Shown here: positions 42,675-52,360 of the stretch, one piece after another | Position numbering within the stretch: the stretch's first letter is position 1 | How the letters are laid out: every line of letters starts with the position of its first letter | DNA from: Betaproteobacteria bacterium | GTDB lineage: Bacteria; Pseudomonadota; Gammaproteobacteria; Burkholderiales; Rhodocyclaceae | Length of the DNA: 64,000 bases | Reading direction: 5' to 3' | NCBI GenBank assembly: GCA_020621405.1 | Contig: JAHRYN010000007.1 | Coordinates: 62,001 to 126,000 of the forward strand | The notes under the pieces: generated by a model | Database searches by the model: none | The model's input: the letters and a program-made list of their open reading frames with translations, nothing else | What the model was told of the DNA's origin: nothing | Program-made: the position numbers and the translations under genes

Positions 42675-45040
42675 TCCTTCATGTCGGGTGTGCGCACCGA
42701 CTTCACGTATTCGCGCGTGAAACCGGGAAACAGCGCAACCACGCGACCGTTCTCCATGCGGTACCAGCTGCGGCACTGCGCCCACACCGAATCGCCAAGC
42801 CTTTCCTGCAGCCCGCGGTTGTGTTCGCGCAGCACCTCGGCACGAACGTCTATCCAGCGGTGACCGCCGGCGCGCACAGCCTTCATGCAGGCGATCGCGT
42901 GCTGCACCTCGGGTTCGATGTAAAGCAGCGTCGACGTGTGCCCGGTGGCGGTGTTCGGCCCGAGCATCAGGAACATGTTCGGGAAGCCCGACACCGTGAT
43001 GCCGTGATAGGCCTCGGGACCGTTGGCCCAGGCATCACGCAGCGTGCGGCCCTGCACGCCGGTGACCTGTACCGACGACAGCAGATGCACCGCATCGAAG
43101 CCGGTAGCGCAGACCAGCGCGTCTATGGTCCGCTCGCGCCCGTCGGCGGTGACGATGCCGTCTGCCGTGATGCGCTCGATGGCGTCGGTCACCAGCTCGA
43201 CATTCGGTCGCACCAGAGCCGGGTAGTAGTCGTTCGAATAGATGATGCGCTTGCAGCCCAGCGGGTACGGCGGCTCGAGCTTGCGGCGCATCGCTTCGTC
43301 CGGAACCTGCTTCTTCAGGTGCGTGGCGGCCGTCTTCAGCATGCTGCGGCGAGCCAGCGTGCCCTCGTCGAAACCGCGCCGGCCGACTTCCAGCAGTTGC
43401 ATCCAGCTCTTGCGCACCAGCGCCGCATAGGGCGGAAAGTGCGCCAGCAGTCGGTCGAGCACGTTGTAGGGCCGGTCCATGCGCGGCAGCACCCAGTTCG
43501 CGGTGCGCTGGAACAGGTGCAGCTGCTGCGCCTGTTCGGCCACCGGCGGTACCAGCTGCGATGAGGTCGAGCCGGTGCCGATCACCGCCACCCGTTTGCC
43601 CGCCATCTCGTAGTCATGGTCCCAGCGCGCCGAATGCAGGCGCTTGCCCCGGAAGTCGTCCAGACCCGGAATGTCGGGCCAGCGCAGCTGGCTCAGCGGC
43701 CCGGTGCTGCAGACGAAGAAGCGCGAACGCAGGCTGTCGCCGCGGTCGGTCGCGAACTGCCACTCGCCGGTGGATTCGTCGAAACGCGCCTCGGTCAGAC
43801 TGGTGGCCAGCCGGATGTGACCGAGCAGGTCATGGCGCTCCGCCACCTGCTGCATGTAGGCCTGGATTTCCGGCGCCGACGCAAAGCGCCGCGACCAGTC
43901 CGGATTGGGTGCGAACGAGAAGGAATACACCGGCGACGGCACGTCGACATGGGCGCCCGGATAGGTGTTGTCCCACCAGGTGCCGCCGAGTCCATCCTGC
44001 TTTTCCAGGATGACGAAATCCTCGATGCCGGCCTTCTTCAGCTGGATGGCCATGCACAGGCCCGACATGCCGGCGCCGAGGATGACCACTTCGTGCGTTG
44101 ACCGGGTCGGCGCAGTCGCACTCGCCAGCGGCTTGAGGATGAAGCGGGCGATGCGCGAGATCGCCTCGTCGGCACTGCGCAGCGCACCGGCCTGCATCTG
44201 AAACACATGCCAGCGCTTTTCGGTGATTTCGCAGCGGACATCTACGCCGGCCGCTTCCATGGCGTCGTGCATCTGCAGCGCCTGCCCGTACAGCAGTTCG
44301 TCGGTGCCGACCTGTATCAGCGTCGGCGGCAGGCCGCGCAGATCCGCGTTCAGCGGCGACGCCAGCGGCGTGGCGGGCGGCGTGTCACCGAGATAGCGGG
44401 CCGCACAGGCGCCCGCCCAGCCCGGGCTCAGCATCGCCTCGCCCGGCAATTCCGGTATCGGCTTGCCGTGGATTTCCAGATCGCACCAGGGCGACAGCAG
44501 CACCAGCGAGGCCGGCGTCGGCGCCCCCGTATCACGCAGTGAAAGTGCTGTGGCCAGCGCAAGACCGCCACCGGCCGAATCGCCTGCCACGATCACCGGT
44601 CCATCGGCACACAGTGCGCGAAAGGCCGCGACGGCATCGTCGATCGCCGCCGGAAAGCGGTGTTCCGGCGCCAGCCGGTAGTCGAGCGAAAACACCGGCA
44701 GCCCGGTCGCCAGCGCGATGCGCGAGGTCAGACCGCGATGCGTGGCCGGCGAACCGAGGCAGTAGGCACCGCCATGCAGATAGAGCACGACGCCGGGCTT
44801 GGCCGGCGACACGTCCTTGCGGCGCAGCCATTCGCCGGGTACACCGCCGGCTTCGCCCGGTTCGACCGACACCATGGACGGTATGAGCGCACCGCGCGCC
44901 AGCGTTTCCAGCCGATGGCGCTGGGATTCGATCGTTGCGTCGGGCGTGAATACCGGTTTGACCAGCATCTGCAACGACCCCCGGAATATCCAGGCCATCA
45001 GCGCTTCGGCGACACCACGCGGGGTGTGGGTGGTCAGCAT
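42659..45040 (-). CDS. Fusion: HSL-type esterase plus flavin Baeyer-Villiger monooxygenase
   Basis: 793-aa two-domain enzyme. Residues about 1-305 form a hormone-sensitive-lipase-type alpha/beta hydrolase with HGGAYCLG (89-96), nucleophile Ser155 in GDSAGG, Asp247 and His278. Residues about 315-793 form a flavoprotein monooxygenase with FAD loop GAGMSG (322-327), GGTWWDNTYPG, the Baeyer-Villiger fingerprint FRGKRLHSARW (463-473) and the NADPH loop GTGSTSS. A ketone could be converted to an ester and hydrolysed in one polypeptide. That coupling is inference. The reading frame is continuous, with no frameshift sign. Confidence 0.92.
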   Translation of the reverse strand: MLTTHTPRGVAEALMAWIFRGSLQMLVKPVFTPDATIESQRHRLETLARGALIPSMVSVEPGEAGGVPGEWLRRKDVSPAKPGVVLYLHGGAYCLGSPATHRGLTSRIALATGLPVFSLDYRLAPEHRFPAAIDDAVAAFRALCADGPVIVAGDSAGGGLALATALSLRDTGAPTPASLVLLSPWCDLEIHGKPIPELPGEAMLSPGWAGACAARYLGDTPPATPLASPLNADLRGLPPTLIQVGTDELLYGQALQMHDAMEAAGVDVRCEITEKRWHVFQMQAGALRSADEAISRIARFILKPLASATAPTRSTHEVVILGAGMSGLCMAIQLKKAGIEDFVILEKQDGLGGTWWDNTYPGAHVDVPSPVYSFSFAPNPDWSRRFASAPEIQAYMQQVAERHDLLGHIRLATSLTEARFDESTGEWQFATDRGDSLRSRFFVCSTGPLSQLRWPDIPGLDDFRGKRLHSARWDHDYEMAGKRVAVIGTGSTSSQLVPPVAEQAQQLHLFQRTANWVLPRMDRPYNVLDRLLAHFPPYAALVRKSWMQLLEVGRRGFDEGTLARRSMLKTAATHLKKQVPDEAMRRKLEPPYPLGCKRIIYSNDYYPALVRPNVELVTDAIERITADGIVTADGRERTIDALVCATGFDAVHLLSSVQVTGVQGRTLRDAWANGPEAYHGITVSGFPNMFLMLGPNTATGHTSTLLYIEPEVQHAIACMKAVRAGGHRWIDVRAEVLREHNRGLQERLGDSVWAQCRSWYRMENGRVVALFPGFTREYVKSVRTPDMKDYVLG

Positions 45041-45116
45041 GCAGAACTCCAGGTCAGCGAATTGATTTTCTCGGATAGCGCATCAACCGCGGCCTGGCCA
45101 CCCGGCACGGTAGTCC

Positions 45117-45150
45117 GTGCACGCTTTTTCCTTCGTACGAAAGCGTGCAC
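45117..45150. promoter_or_regulatory. Nested palindrome between ABC exporter and monooxygenase fusion
   Basis: Perfect 11-bp inverted repeat GTGCACGCTTT/AAAGCGTGCAC (45117-45127 and 45140-45150). Its loop region includes the 10-base palindrome TTCGTACGAA (45132-45141). It has no strong T-run, so it may be an operator for the downstream fusion gene rather than a simple terminator of the exporter gene. Confidence 0.55.
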
Positions 45151-45157
45151 CGGTCCG

Positions 45158-46903
45158 TCAGTCGTCGATGAACTGCAGCCGCGCGAGCTTTGCGTACAGA
45201 CCGTCTTTTACCAGCAATTCCGCGTGTGTGCCGGTCTCGACTGCGCGCCCCTGGTCGAGCACGACGATGCGGTCGGCACGCTGCACGGTCGCCAGTCGAT
45301 GCGCCACCACCAGCGTGGTGCGGCTGGCCATCAGCGGCGCCAGCGCGGCCTGCACCATGCGCTCGCTCTCGGCATCCAGCGCCGACGTCGCTTCGTCCAG
45401 CAGCAGTATCGGCCGGTCGGCCAGGATGGCCCGGGCGATCGCGATGCGCTGGCGCTGGCCGCCCGACAGGCGCACGCCGCGTTCACCCAGCTGGCTGTCG
45501 TAGCCACCGGGCAGTTCGCGGATGAAGGCGTCGGCAAACGCCGCCTCGCAGGCGGCGCGCACTTCGTCGTCGGTCGCCTGCGGACGCGCGTAGCGCACGT
45601 TGTCGGCCACGCTGGCGGCGAACACCACCGCTTCCTGCGGCACCAGCGCGATGCGCGCACGCAGCTCGGCCGGATCGGCCTGCGCCAGCGGCACGCCGTC
45701 GATCTCGACCCGACCGGACTGCGGATCGTAGAAACGCAGCAACAACTGGAACAGCGTGGACTTGCCGGCGCCGGACGGACCGACCAGCGCCACCGTCTCC
45801 CCGGCGCGCACCTCGAGGCTGAAGCCATCGAGCGCTGGACTGTCCGGCCGGCTCGGGTAGCAGAAACGCACATCGCGAAACGCAAGGTCGCCGCGCGCCG
45901 GAACCGGCAGCGCGACCGGCCGTGCCGGCGCGGTGATTTCGGGCTGCGTGTCGAGCAGTTCGATCAACCGCTCGGTGGCGCCGGCGGCGCGCTGGAGCTC
46001 ACCCCACACCTCCGACAGCGCACCGACCGAACTGGCGACCATGGCCGCATAGAACACGAAGGCCGACAGTTCGCCGGCGGTCAGCCGGCCGGCCAGCACG
46101 TCGTGCCCGCCGACCCACAGGATGACCGACACCGAACCGAACACCAGCAGGATGACCATGACGATCATCAGCGCCGAATGCCGGTAGCGGCGCACACCGG
46201 TGTCGAAGCTGCGTTCGACCAGACCGGCGAAGTGACGCCGGTCCGCGTCCTCGTGGCCGCAGGCCTGCACGATGCGGATGGCGTGCACGCTCTCGTCGAC
46301 ATGGGTGCCGAGATCGGCCACCCGTGCCTGCCGCTCGCGCGACAGCGCGCGCACCCGGCGGCCGAACAGCACGATGGGCGCGACCACCAGCGGCACGCCG
46401 GCCAGCACCAGCAGGGTCAGCCGGCCGCTGGTCAGCGCCAGCATGACCAGCCCGCCGGCCAGCAGCAGGGTGTTGCGCAGCGCGATCGACAGGGTCGAAC
46501 CGACCACGTTCTCGATCTGCGCGGTGTCGTTGGTCAGCCGGGAAATGACCTCGCCGGTACGCCCCGCCTCGAAGTAGGACGGCGGCAGCGACAGCAGATG
46601 GGCGTAGACGCGCGTGCGCAGATCGGCCGCCACCCGTTCGCCCAGCCAGGACACGTTGTAGAAGCGCATCCAGGTCGCGCCGGCCAGCACCACCACCAGC
46701 ACCAGCGAGCCGGCCAGCGCACGGTCCAGCCACTGCGCGTCGCCGGCGGCGAAACCCTGGTCGATCACGCTGCGCAGACCCTGGCCGAGCGCCAGCGCCG
46801 CAGCCGCAGCCACCACCAGTCCGGTCGCCGCCAGCAGCAGACGGCGACGGTGCGGCCTCACCAGTTCCAGCATCACCTGCCGCGCACGGCGCACATCACT
46901 CAC
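45158..46903 (-). CDS. ABC exporter, MsbA-related half transporter
   Basis: 581 aa from GTG 46903, preceded by AAGGAG at nine bases; the GTG at 46912 would sit too close to it. N-terminal six-helix exporter domain with the TNDTAQIENVVGSTLSIALRN coupling region, then the ATPase: Walker A GPSGAGKST, signature LSGGQRQR, Walker B ILLLDEATSALD. Homodimeric lipid or drug exporter type; substrate unknown. Lies just downstream of, and divergent from, the tRNA gene. Confidence 0.93.
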   Translation of the reverse strand: MSDVRRARQVMLELVRPHRRRLLLAATGLVVAAAAALALGQGLRSVIDQGFAAGDAQWLDRALAGSLVLVVVLAGATWMRFYNVSWLGERVAADLRTRVYAHLLSLPPSYFEAGRTGEVISRLTNDTAQIENVVGSTLSIALRNTLLLAGGLVMLALTSGRLTLLVLAGVPLVVAPIVLFGRRVRALSRERQARVADLGTHVDESVHAIRIVQACGHEDADRRHFAGLVERSFDTGVRRYRHSALMIVMVILLVFGSVSVILWVGGHDVLAGRLTAGELSAFVFYAAMVASSVGALSEVWGELQRAAGATERLIELLDTQPEITAPARPVALPVPARGDLAFRDVRFCYPSRPDSPALDGFSLEVRAGETVALVGPSGAGKSTLFQLLLRFYDPQSGRVEIDGVPLAQADPAELRARIALVPQEAVVFAASVADNVRYARPQATDDEVRAACEAAFADAFIRELPGGYDSQLGERGVRLSGGQRQRIAIARAILADRPILLLDEATSALDAESERMVQAALAPLMASRTTLVVAHRLATVQRADRIVVLDQGRAVETGTHAELLVKDGLYAKLARLQFIDD

Positions 46904-46958
46904 GCAGATCACTCCTTGTCGGATCGAATTTGTTGTATATTCCGGCCCCTACCCAAGT

Positions 46959-47043
46959 GCGCGGGTGGCGAAATTGGTAGACGCGCTGTCTTGAGGGGGC
47001 AGTGCCGCAAGGCGTAAGAGTTCGAGTCTCTTTCCGCGCACCA
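46959..47043 (+). tRNA. tRNA-Leu (anticodon GAG)
   Basis: 85-base tRNA of class II shape. Acceptor stem GCGCGGG pairs with TCCGCGC, discriminator A then encoded CCA. The anticodon arm CTGTC-TTGAGGG-GGCAG gives a 7-base loop with anticodon GAG, reading CUC/CUU leucine codons. A long variable arm (TGCCGCAAGGCGT) and a T-arm with TTCGAGT follow. Confidence 0.97.
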
Positions 47044-47246
47044 CACCTTCCGCATCTCGCGATGCATATGTCCCGAGCCGTTCCGGTCCGGGAAGTTTCA
47101 CCGGTACGATTCCGCAGCACGCTGCGCCCGTTTATGTATCGGGCTGCGTTCCGCGCGGCGTCGTCACCAACCATCTCATCGACCGCAGATCCGGACCGGG
47201 CGATAGGCGTAGCATGATGCCTTTCGCACCTCCTCTTCCGCTCCGC

Positions 47247-48284
47247 ATGAACGACACCCAATCCCCGCAACGCCGTCTGGCTCTGGTCATCGACGCCGAC
47301 AACGCACAGCCCTCGCTGATCCAGCCGGTACTGCTCGCCGCCGCTTCGCGTGGCCGCGTGACGGTACGCCGCATCTACGGCGACTGGACCTCGCCCAACA
47401 TGGCGAGCTGGAAGGCACACCTGCTCGATCACTCGATCCGGCCGATCCAGCAGTTTCGCATCGTCGGCGGCAAGAACGCCACCGACAGCGCGATGATCAT
47501 CGACGCGATGGACCTGCTGCACTCCGGTCTGGTCGACGGCTTCTGCATCGTGTCCAGCGACTCCGATTTCACGTCCCTGGCGCGCCGCATCCAGGAAAGC
47601 GGGCTGTTCGTGATGGGCGTCGGCCGCCGCACCACGCCGGTCGCCTTCCAGCGCGCCTGCGAGGAATTCGTGTTCACCGACGACATGCGAGCCTCGCCCG
47701 CACCGGCCGCCTCTTCGGGCCGGACACCGCGCAAGCAGCCGGCAGCCCCGGTCACGCCGGCGCGCGCCGAGCCGCCACGCCGGCCACGTCACGCACAGCC
47801 GGACGCACAGATACTGGAACTGCTGGCACAGGGCATACGCTCTGCCACCGACGAGGACAGCGGCTGGGCCGGCATCGGCCGCGTCGGCCAGGTCGTGCGC
47901 CAGTACGAACCCGGATTCAGCAACAAGGACTACGGCCACGCCACGCTGTCCGGACTGCTGGAAAGCCAGCCCGCACTGTTCCGGCTGCGCAAGGGCGACA
48001 ACGGACAGGCGCAGGTGCAGCTGATCGAAAGACCGGTCGAGCGTGCACCGGAGGCAGCCCCGGAGGAGACCACCGGCACCGCAACACCGGCCAAGGCTCG
48101 CCGCAGCCGGCAGCCGCGCAAGCCGGCTGCGGCCGAACCCGCTGCAGCGCCTGCACCGGAAGCAGCGGCGCCGGTCACGGCTGAAGCACCGGCAGCGGAC
48201 GCTGCCAGCGAGCCAAAGCCGGCCAAGCCGCGCGCACCGCGCCGCAGCCGCGCCCGCAAGCCGGCGGCAACCGGCGGCGAATAA
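47247..48284 (+). CDS. NYN-domain RNase-like protein with OST-HTH/LOTUS domain
   Basis: 345 aa from ATG 47247. Residues about 8-145 form a NYN/LabA PIN-like nuclease fold with metal-binding acids in LVIDADNAQ, DSAMIIDAMD and SSDSDFT. A winged-helix OST-HTH (LOTUS-type) segment follows at about 190-265 (GWAGIGRVGQVVRQYEPGF, LSGLLESQP). The C-terminal 80 residues are a disordered Ala/Pro/Lys/Arg tail able to bind RNA. Bacterial members are thought to act on RNA; targets unknown. The upstream ATG at 47214 is an alternative start. Confidence 0.85.
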   Translation: MNDTQSPQRRLALVIDADNAQPSLIQPVLLAAASRGRVTVRRIYGDWTSPNMASWKAHLLDHSIRPIQQFRIVGGKNATDSAMIIDAMDLLHSGLVDGFCIVSSDSDFTSLARRIQESGLFVMGVGRRTTPVAFQRACEEFVFTDDMRASPAPAASSGRTPRKQPAAPVTPARAEPPRRPRHAQPDAQILELLAQGIRSATDEDSGWAGIGRVGQVVRQYEPGFSNKDYGHATLSGLLESQPALFRLRKGDNGQAQVQLIERPVERAPEAAPEETTGTATPAKARRSRQPRKPAAAEPAAAPAPEAAAPVTAEAPAADAASEPKPAKPRAPRRSRARKPAATGGE

Positions 48285-48314
48285 GCACCATTGCCGCAGC
48301 GCCCCCTGCCCGCG

Positions 48315-50363
48315 TCAGCCATTCGGCGGCGCAGGCGGCGGGGCAGCGCCGTCGTCGGGCGTGTTCTTCGGCGGCCAGAAGAAGTCGCGCGGCCGGGTCA
48401 GGAAGCGTTCCGCCAGCTTCACCGACAGCCCGCTCGTGTCTTCGTGCCGGATGCCGCGCGAACGCAGCGCCACCTTCATCGCCAGGCTGAAGCTCACCAT
48501 CAGATTGGTCAGGCCGACCAGCATGACGCCCACGGCACAGATAACGATGTCCTGCCAGGCCACCCTGAAATCGAGCGATTCCAGGCCATACGCAAGATTG
48601 GCCGATGCGAAGGCGACGTGGCGTATGTCCAGCGGCATGCCCAGCATCTTGCCGACGATGGGGGTGCAGCCGAGCATGCAGCCGAACAGGAAGTTGCCGG
48701 CGAGCGCGCCCAGATTGTGTTCGACATAGTCGGCCAGCCGCCCGAGCCGCGACTCGCCCAACCAACGGCGCAGCCATTTGACGCGGCGCAGCCGCTCCGG
48801 CACGCGGTGGTACAGCGACTGGTTGTCGTAGTAGCCGGAAATCAGACCGCTCAGAAACAGGAACACGCCGGCAATTGCAGCATGCACCAGCGCCAGGCTC
48901 TGCCAGGGATGCAGTTCGTGCAGCAGGTGCTCGCCCTTGGCCTGGCTCACCGGATGCCAGTCCAGGAACTGTCCGGTCGTCATCGCGATCGCCAGCGCGG
49001 TCAGGAAGCCGATCGACACATTGCCGGCGATCGATATCCACTGCGTCCGGCTGACCTGAGCCGCCAGATCGACCAGCACGCCCAGCCGGGCGTCGCGGCT
49101 CTGCTTGCCGTCGAGCGAAGCTGCCAGCGTGGCGGCCGTCATTGCCGGCTGCTTGGTGGCGATGGTCAGGTGCAGCAGATGCACGATCACGAAACCCAGA
49201 CCGTAGTTCAGGCTGTATGCGACCGCCTCCCACACCGGCGGCAGATGCAGTTTGGCGGTCAGTATCTTGATCATCGCCATGGCGCCGATGATCAGGCCGG
49301 CCCCGGCGGCGGCGCGGAACATGCCGAAGAACTCGCCGCGCGTGCCGGTGACATAGTGCTCGCCCGACTTGCTGGCCTGCTCGGTCACGCGCCGGGCCAG
49401 CAGCTGCGTGGTGCCGGCAAACAGGTCGCGCAGGCTGTGCCGGCGGTTTTCCTGCTGCACCAGCTGCACGAAGAAGGCGGTGGCGCGCCGGCGCAGCGTG
49501 GCGGCGTCATCGGCGGCATCGGGCAGCGCCAGCGTGCGCAGCAGGCGCAGGCGTTCGGCGATCTGCTCGATGCGGGCAAGCACGAACACCAGATTCACGC
49601 CCACACCCGCCTCGCGCGAGCGTTTCCGGATGGTATCGACATAGCGGTCGCACTGGCCGAGCAGCACTTCCAGGTGTCCGTCATGCGCGTCCGGCGCGCC
49701 AGCCGCCGCGTGACGGGCGATCAGCGCGCCCACCTCGTCGCTCTGCGCCAGAAAGGGCGATTCGTGCCGTGCCAGCGCCGGCATGTAGCGCAGCAGTGCC
49801 GGCTCCATGCCGAGTGCGGCCAGCCGGTGCGAAGCCATGCGCATCGCCTCGAACAGTTCATGCCGGAACTGCTGCCGCGCCGGTGCAAAGCCCTCGCCAT
49901 CGACATCCAGCAGCTCGAGCAGCGCCTGCCAGTCTTCCTCCGGAATCGCGGCCAGCCATTCGCCGTCACCCGTATCGTCGAACACCTGGCTGAACAGGTC
50001 GCGCAGGAAATCCGGGTCGATCGCGGGCGGCAGCAGGCGGCCGAACAGGCGGCTCGCCAGCCCGGTGAAGAAGCCCTGATTCGCCAGCACGCCGGATTCG
50101 GAGTACAGCGTGCGATGCATGCGCGAGGTCAGCAGGGCATTCAGGTAGGAGGACAATGCCGCCGCCAGATCAGATCGGCCGGCCAGCAGACGCAGCAGGG
50201 CACGCAGGCGCGATGCGGCTGCCGCCACACCCTCACGTCCGTGCGGACGGATCAATGCGATCAGGCGCGTGATCCGGTCGCCGGATACGTCGCCGGGATG
50301 ACGCGCGATGTCTTCGAGCAGTGCCAGCAGCTCATCGGCGCGTGAACTGCTGGATGAATTCAT
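48315..50363 (-). CDS. Gcr-type membrane protein (site-specific recombinase family by name)
   Basis: About 682 aa. The N-terminal 330 residues are helical and soluble; the C-terminal half has six or more membrane helices ([104 protein letters not shown]). It matches the family historically called site-specific recombinase Gcr. No tyrosine or serine recombinase catalytic motif is seen, and the topology is that of a membrane protein. Start chosen at ATG 50363 of several close Mets. Function unknown. Confidence 0.8.
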   Translation of the reverse strand: MNSSSSSRADELLALLEDIARHPGDVSGDRITRLIALIRPHGREGVAAAASRLRALLRLLAGRSDLAAALSSYLNALLTSRMHRTLYSESGVLANQGFFTGLASRLFGRLLPPAIDPDFLRDLFSQVFDDTGDGEWLAAIPEEDWQALLELLDVDGEGFAPARQQFRHELFEAMRMASHRLAALGMEPALLRYMPALARHESPFLAQSDEVGALIARHAAAGAPDAHDGHLEVLLGQCDRYVDTIRKRSREAGVGVNLVFVLARIEQIAERLRLLRTLALPDAADDAATLRRRATAFFVQLVQQENRRHSLRDLFAGTTQLLARRVTEQASKSGEHYVTGTRGEFFGMFRAAAGAGLIIGAMAMIKILTAKLHLPPVWEAVAYSLNYGLGFVIVHLLHLTIATKQPAMTAATLAASLDGKQSRDARLGVLVDLAAQVSRTQWISIAGNVSIGFLTALAIAMTTGQFLDWHPVSQAKGEHLLHELHPWQSLALVHAAIAGVFLFLSGLISGYYDNQSLYHRVPERLRRVKWLRRWLGESRLGRLADYVEHNLGALAGNFLFGCMLGCTPIVGKMLGMPLDIRHVAFASANLAYGLESLDFRVAWQDIVICAVGVMLVGLTNLMVSFSLAMKVALRSRGIRHEDTSGLSVKLAERFLTRPRDFFWPPKNTPDDGAAPPPAPPNG

Positions 50364-50423
50364 CATCTGGCCATGCTGGACCATAAACGGGACCTCGTCT
50401 GTAGGACCCGGCGCCCTGGTCGA

Positions 50424-51137
50424 TCAGGCCGGCTGTGGCATTGCCGGTGAGGCCGGCGATGCCAGGCGGCCATCGACCAGTTCGATGCGCCGGTCGCAGC
50501 GTGCCGCCAGCCGGGGATCGTGCGTCACGATCAGGCAGGCGCTGCCGCGTTCTCGGTTGAATTCGCGCAGCAGCGCGAAAATGTCGTCGGCGGTATGAGT
50601 ATCCAGATTGCCGGTCGGTTCATCGGCCAGTATCAGGCGCGGCGAGCGCGACAGCGCACGCGCGATCGCCACCCGCTGCTGCTGGCCGCCGGACATCTGG
50701 TTCGCCTTCTTGTACTCGTGTCCCCGGAGTCCGACCCGCAGCAGCAGGTCGAGCGCGATCGCCTCGGCTTCCGCTGTCGCGACGCCCTGTTCGATGATGG
50801 ACGGCATCATCACGTTCTCCAGCGCGGTGAAGGCCGGCAGCAGATGATGGAACTGGAATACGAAACCGATATGACGGCCGCGCAGCACGGTCAGCGCCTG
50901 TTCGTTCATTCCGGTGGTCGACTGGCCGGCGACCACCAGCTCACCCGAGGTTGCCGGTTCGAGCAGGCCGATCAGGTTCAGCAGCGTGCTCTTGCCGGAA
51001 CCGCTCGGCCCGATCAGCGCACAGAACTCGCCCTCGGCCAGTTCGAGGTCGATGCCGTGCAGCACCTCGGTTTCCACCGGCGTGCCGACACCGTAGGACT
51101 TGCGCAGGCCGCGCATCGAAATGATGGCCGGATTCAT
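50424..51137 (-). CDS. ABC transporter ATP-binding protein, LolD/MacB type
   Basis: 237 aa from the ATG 51137, which overlaps the permease stop (ATGA). Walker [10 protein letters not shown], signature SGGQQQR, Walker [13 protein letters not shown]; the GNLD ending is characteristic of the lipoprotein/macrolide-export (LolD/MacB/FtsE) group. Third gene of a periplasmic adaptor/permease/ATPase operon, so it powers an efflux or envelope transport complex. Confidence 0.93.
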   Translation of the reverse strand: MNPAIISMRGLRKSYGVGTPVETEVLHGIDLELAEGEFCALIGPSGSGKSTLLNLIGLLEPATSGELVVAGQSTTGMNEQALTVLRGRHIGFVFQFHHLLPAFTALENVMMPSIIEQGVATAEAEAIALDLLLRVGLRGHEYKKANQMSGGQQQRVAIARALSRSPRLILADEPTGNLDTHTADDIFALLREFNRERGSACLIVTHDPRLAARCDRRIELVDGRLASPASPAMPQPA

Positions 51138-52357
51138 GACCGTATCGCCTGTACCGGATCCATCTTGGCGGCGCGCCGTGCCGGAATCAGCGCCGCCAGG
51201 ACACCCACGACCAGCGCGATGCCGGCGGCCGACAGCGCGATGCCGGTGTCGAGCTGCGGCTGGAACAGCGGTGCGCCGTCGCCGGTGCGATAGACACTGG
51301 AGAAGAACTGCAGCAGTCCCCAGGCCAGCCCGACGCCGGACAGTGCGCCGACAAAGCCGACCAGCGCACCCTGCAGCAGGAAAACCCCCATGATGCGGTT
51401 GGAACTGGTGCCCATCGCACGCAGGATGCCGATCTCCTTCTGCTTCTGCACCACGCTGACCACCAGCACGCTCGATATGCCGAGCGCGACGATGATGATG
51501 ACGAAGCTGCGGATCAGGTTGTTCGACACCGTCTGGTTGCGCAGCGCCGCCAGCAGCTGCGAGTTGGTCGTCATCCAGCTTTCGACCGTGAGCCCGCTGC
51601 CGGCCTGCAGCCGCTCGGCCACGTCCTGGGCGTCGAAGATGTCGGCCACCGTGATGTCGATGTTGGACACGCCGCCGGGCAGGTCGAGCAGCGACTGCGC
51701 CAGCTTCATTGTCGTGAATACCCAGCGCCGGTTCAGGTCCTTGTTGCCGATGTCGAACAGGCCGGCCACCTGCAGCAGTTCGTCGCGTCCACCGGCGGCG
51801 CGCAGGAACACCTTGTCGCCCACCGTGACGCCGAGGTCCTTCGCCAGTTCGGTGCCGATGATGGCGTTGGTCCCCTCGACCTGAAACTTGCCGCGTGTCA
51901 TGTAGGTGTCCATCTTGACCACCCGCCGGTAGCGGTCGGGATCCATGCCGACCAGCGCCACCGACTTGCTGGCACGTCCGCGCAACGCGAACGCCGGACC
52001 GCTGACCACCGGCGACACGGCCACCACGCGCGGCTGCGCCTCGGCCAGCGTGACCAGCGCCTCCCACTGATCGATCGAGCGCAGCCGCTGCGCACGCGGT
52101 TCGATCACCGCGGTGCTGGCCGGATTCGCGCTCGCGCGCAGATTGACCTCTTCCAGCGGCCGCATGACCACGTGCGCCTGACTGCCCAGCACGCGATCTA
52201 TGATGGTTGCCTGCAGCTGCGAGATCAACTGAGACAGGAACACGATGACCGCGACGCCGCCGGTCACGCCGAGCAGGATGAGCGCGGTCTGCATGCGCCC
52301 CTCGCGCAGGAAGCGCAGCGCGACCAGGAATTCGAACGGAAGCCGCGGGCGTGCCAC
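51134..52357 (-). CDS. ABC transporter permease, FtsX/MacB/LolE type
   Basis: 407 aa. One N-terminal membrane helix ([19 protein letters not shown]), a large periplasmic domain (about 50-270), then three C-terminal helices ([57 protein letters not shown]), the standard type VII ABC layout. The conserved [16 protein letters not shown] loop contacts the ATPase. Works with the adjacent ATPase and the adaptor protein; cargo not predictable. Confidence 0.93.
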   Translation of the reverse strand: MARPRLPFEFLVALRFLREGRMQTALILLGVTGGVAVIVFLSQLISQLQATIIDRVLGSQAHVVMRPLEEVNLRASANPASTAVIEPRAQRLRSIDQWEALVTLAEAQPRVVAVSPVVSGPAFALRGRASKSVALVGMDPDRYRRVVKMDTYMTRGKFQVEGTNAIIGTELAKDLGVTVGDKVFLRAAGGRDELLQVAGLFDIGNKDLNRRWVFTTMKLAQSLLDLPGGVSNIDITVADIFDAQDVAERLQAGSGLTVESWMTTNSQLLAALRNQTVSNNLIRSFVIIIVALGISSVLVVSVVQKQKEIGILRAMGTSSNRIMGVFLLQGALVGFVGALSGVGLAWGLLQFFSSVYRTGDGAPLFQPQLDTGIALSAAGIALVVGVLAALIPARRAAKMDPVQAIRS

Positions 52358-52360
52358 CGC

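Noticed and set aside
44660-47017. A 785-codon plus-strand open frame opposite the fusion gene and ABC exporter
   Set aside because: High-GC shadow frame: it lies antisense to two genes with full motif sets, has a His/Arg/Gln-rich composition and no family resemblance.
46957-47040. tRNA start two bases earlier with GTGCGCG/CGCGCAC acceptor pairing
   Set aside because: This perfect pairing would leave no discriminator and CCA in the right place; the 46959 start gives a normal acceptor stem, A73 and encoded CCA.
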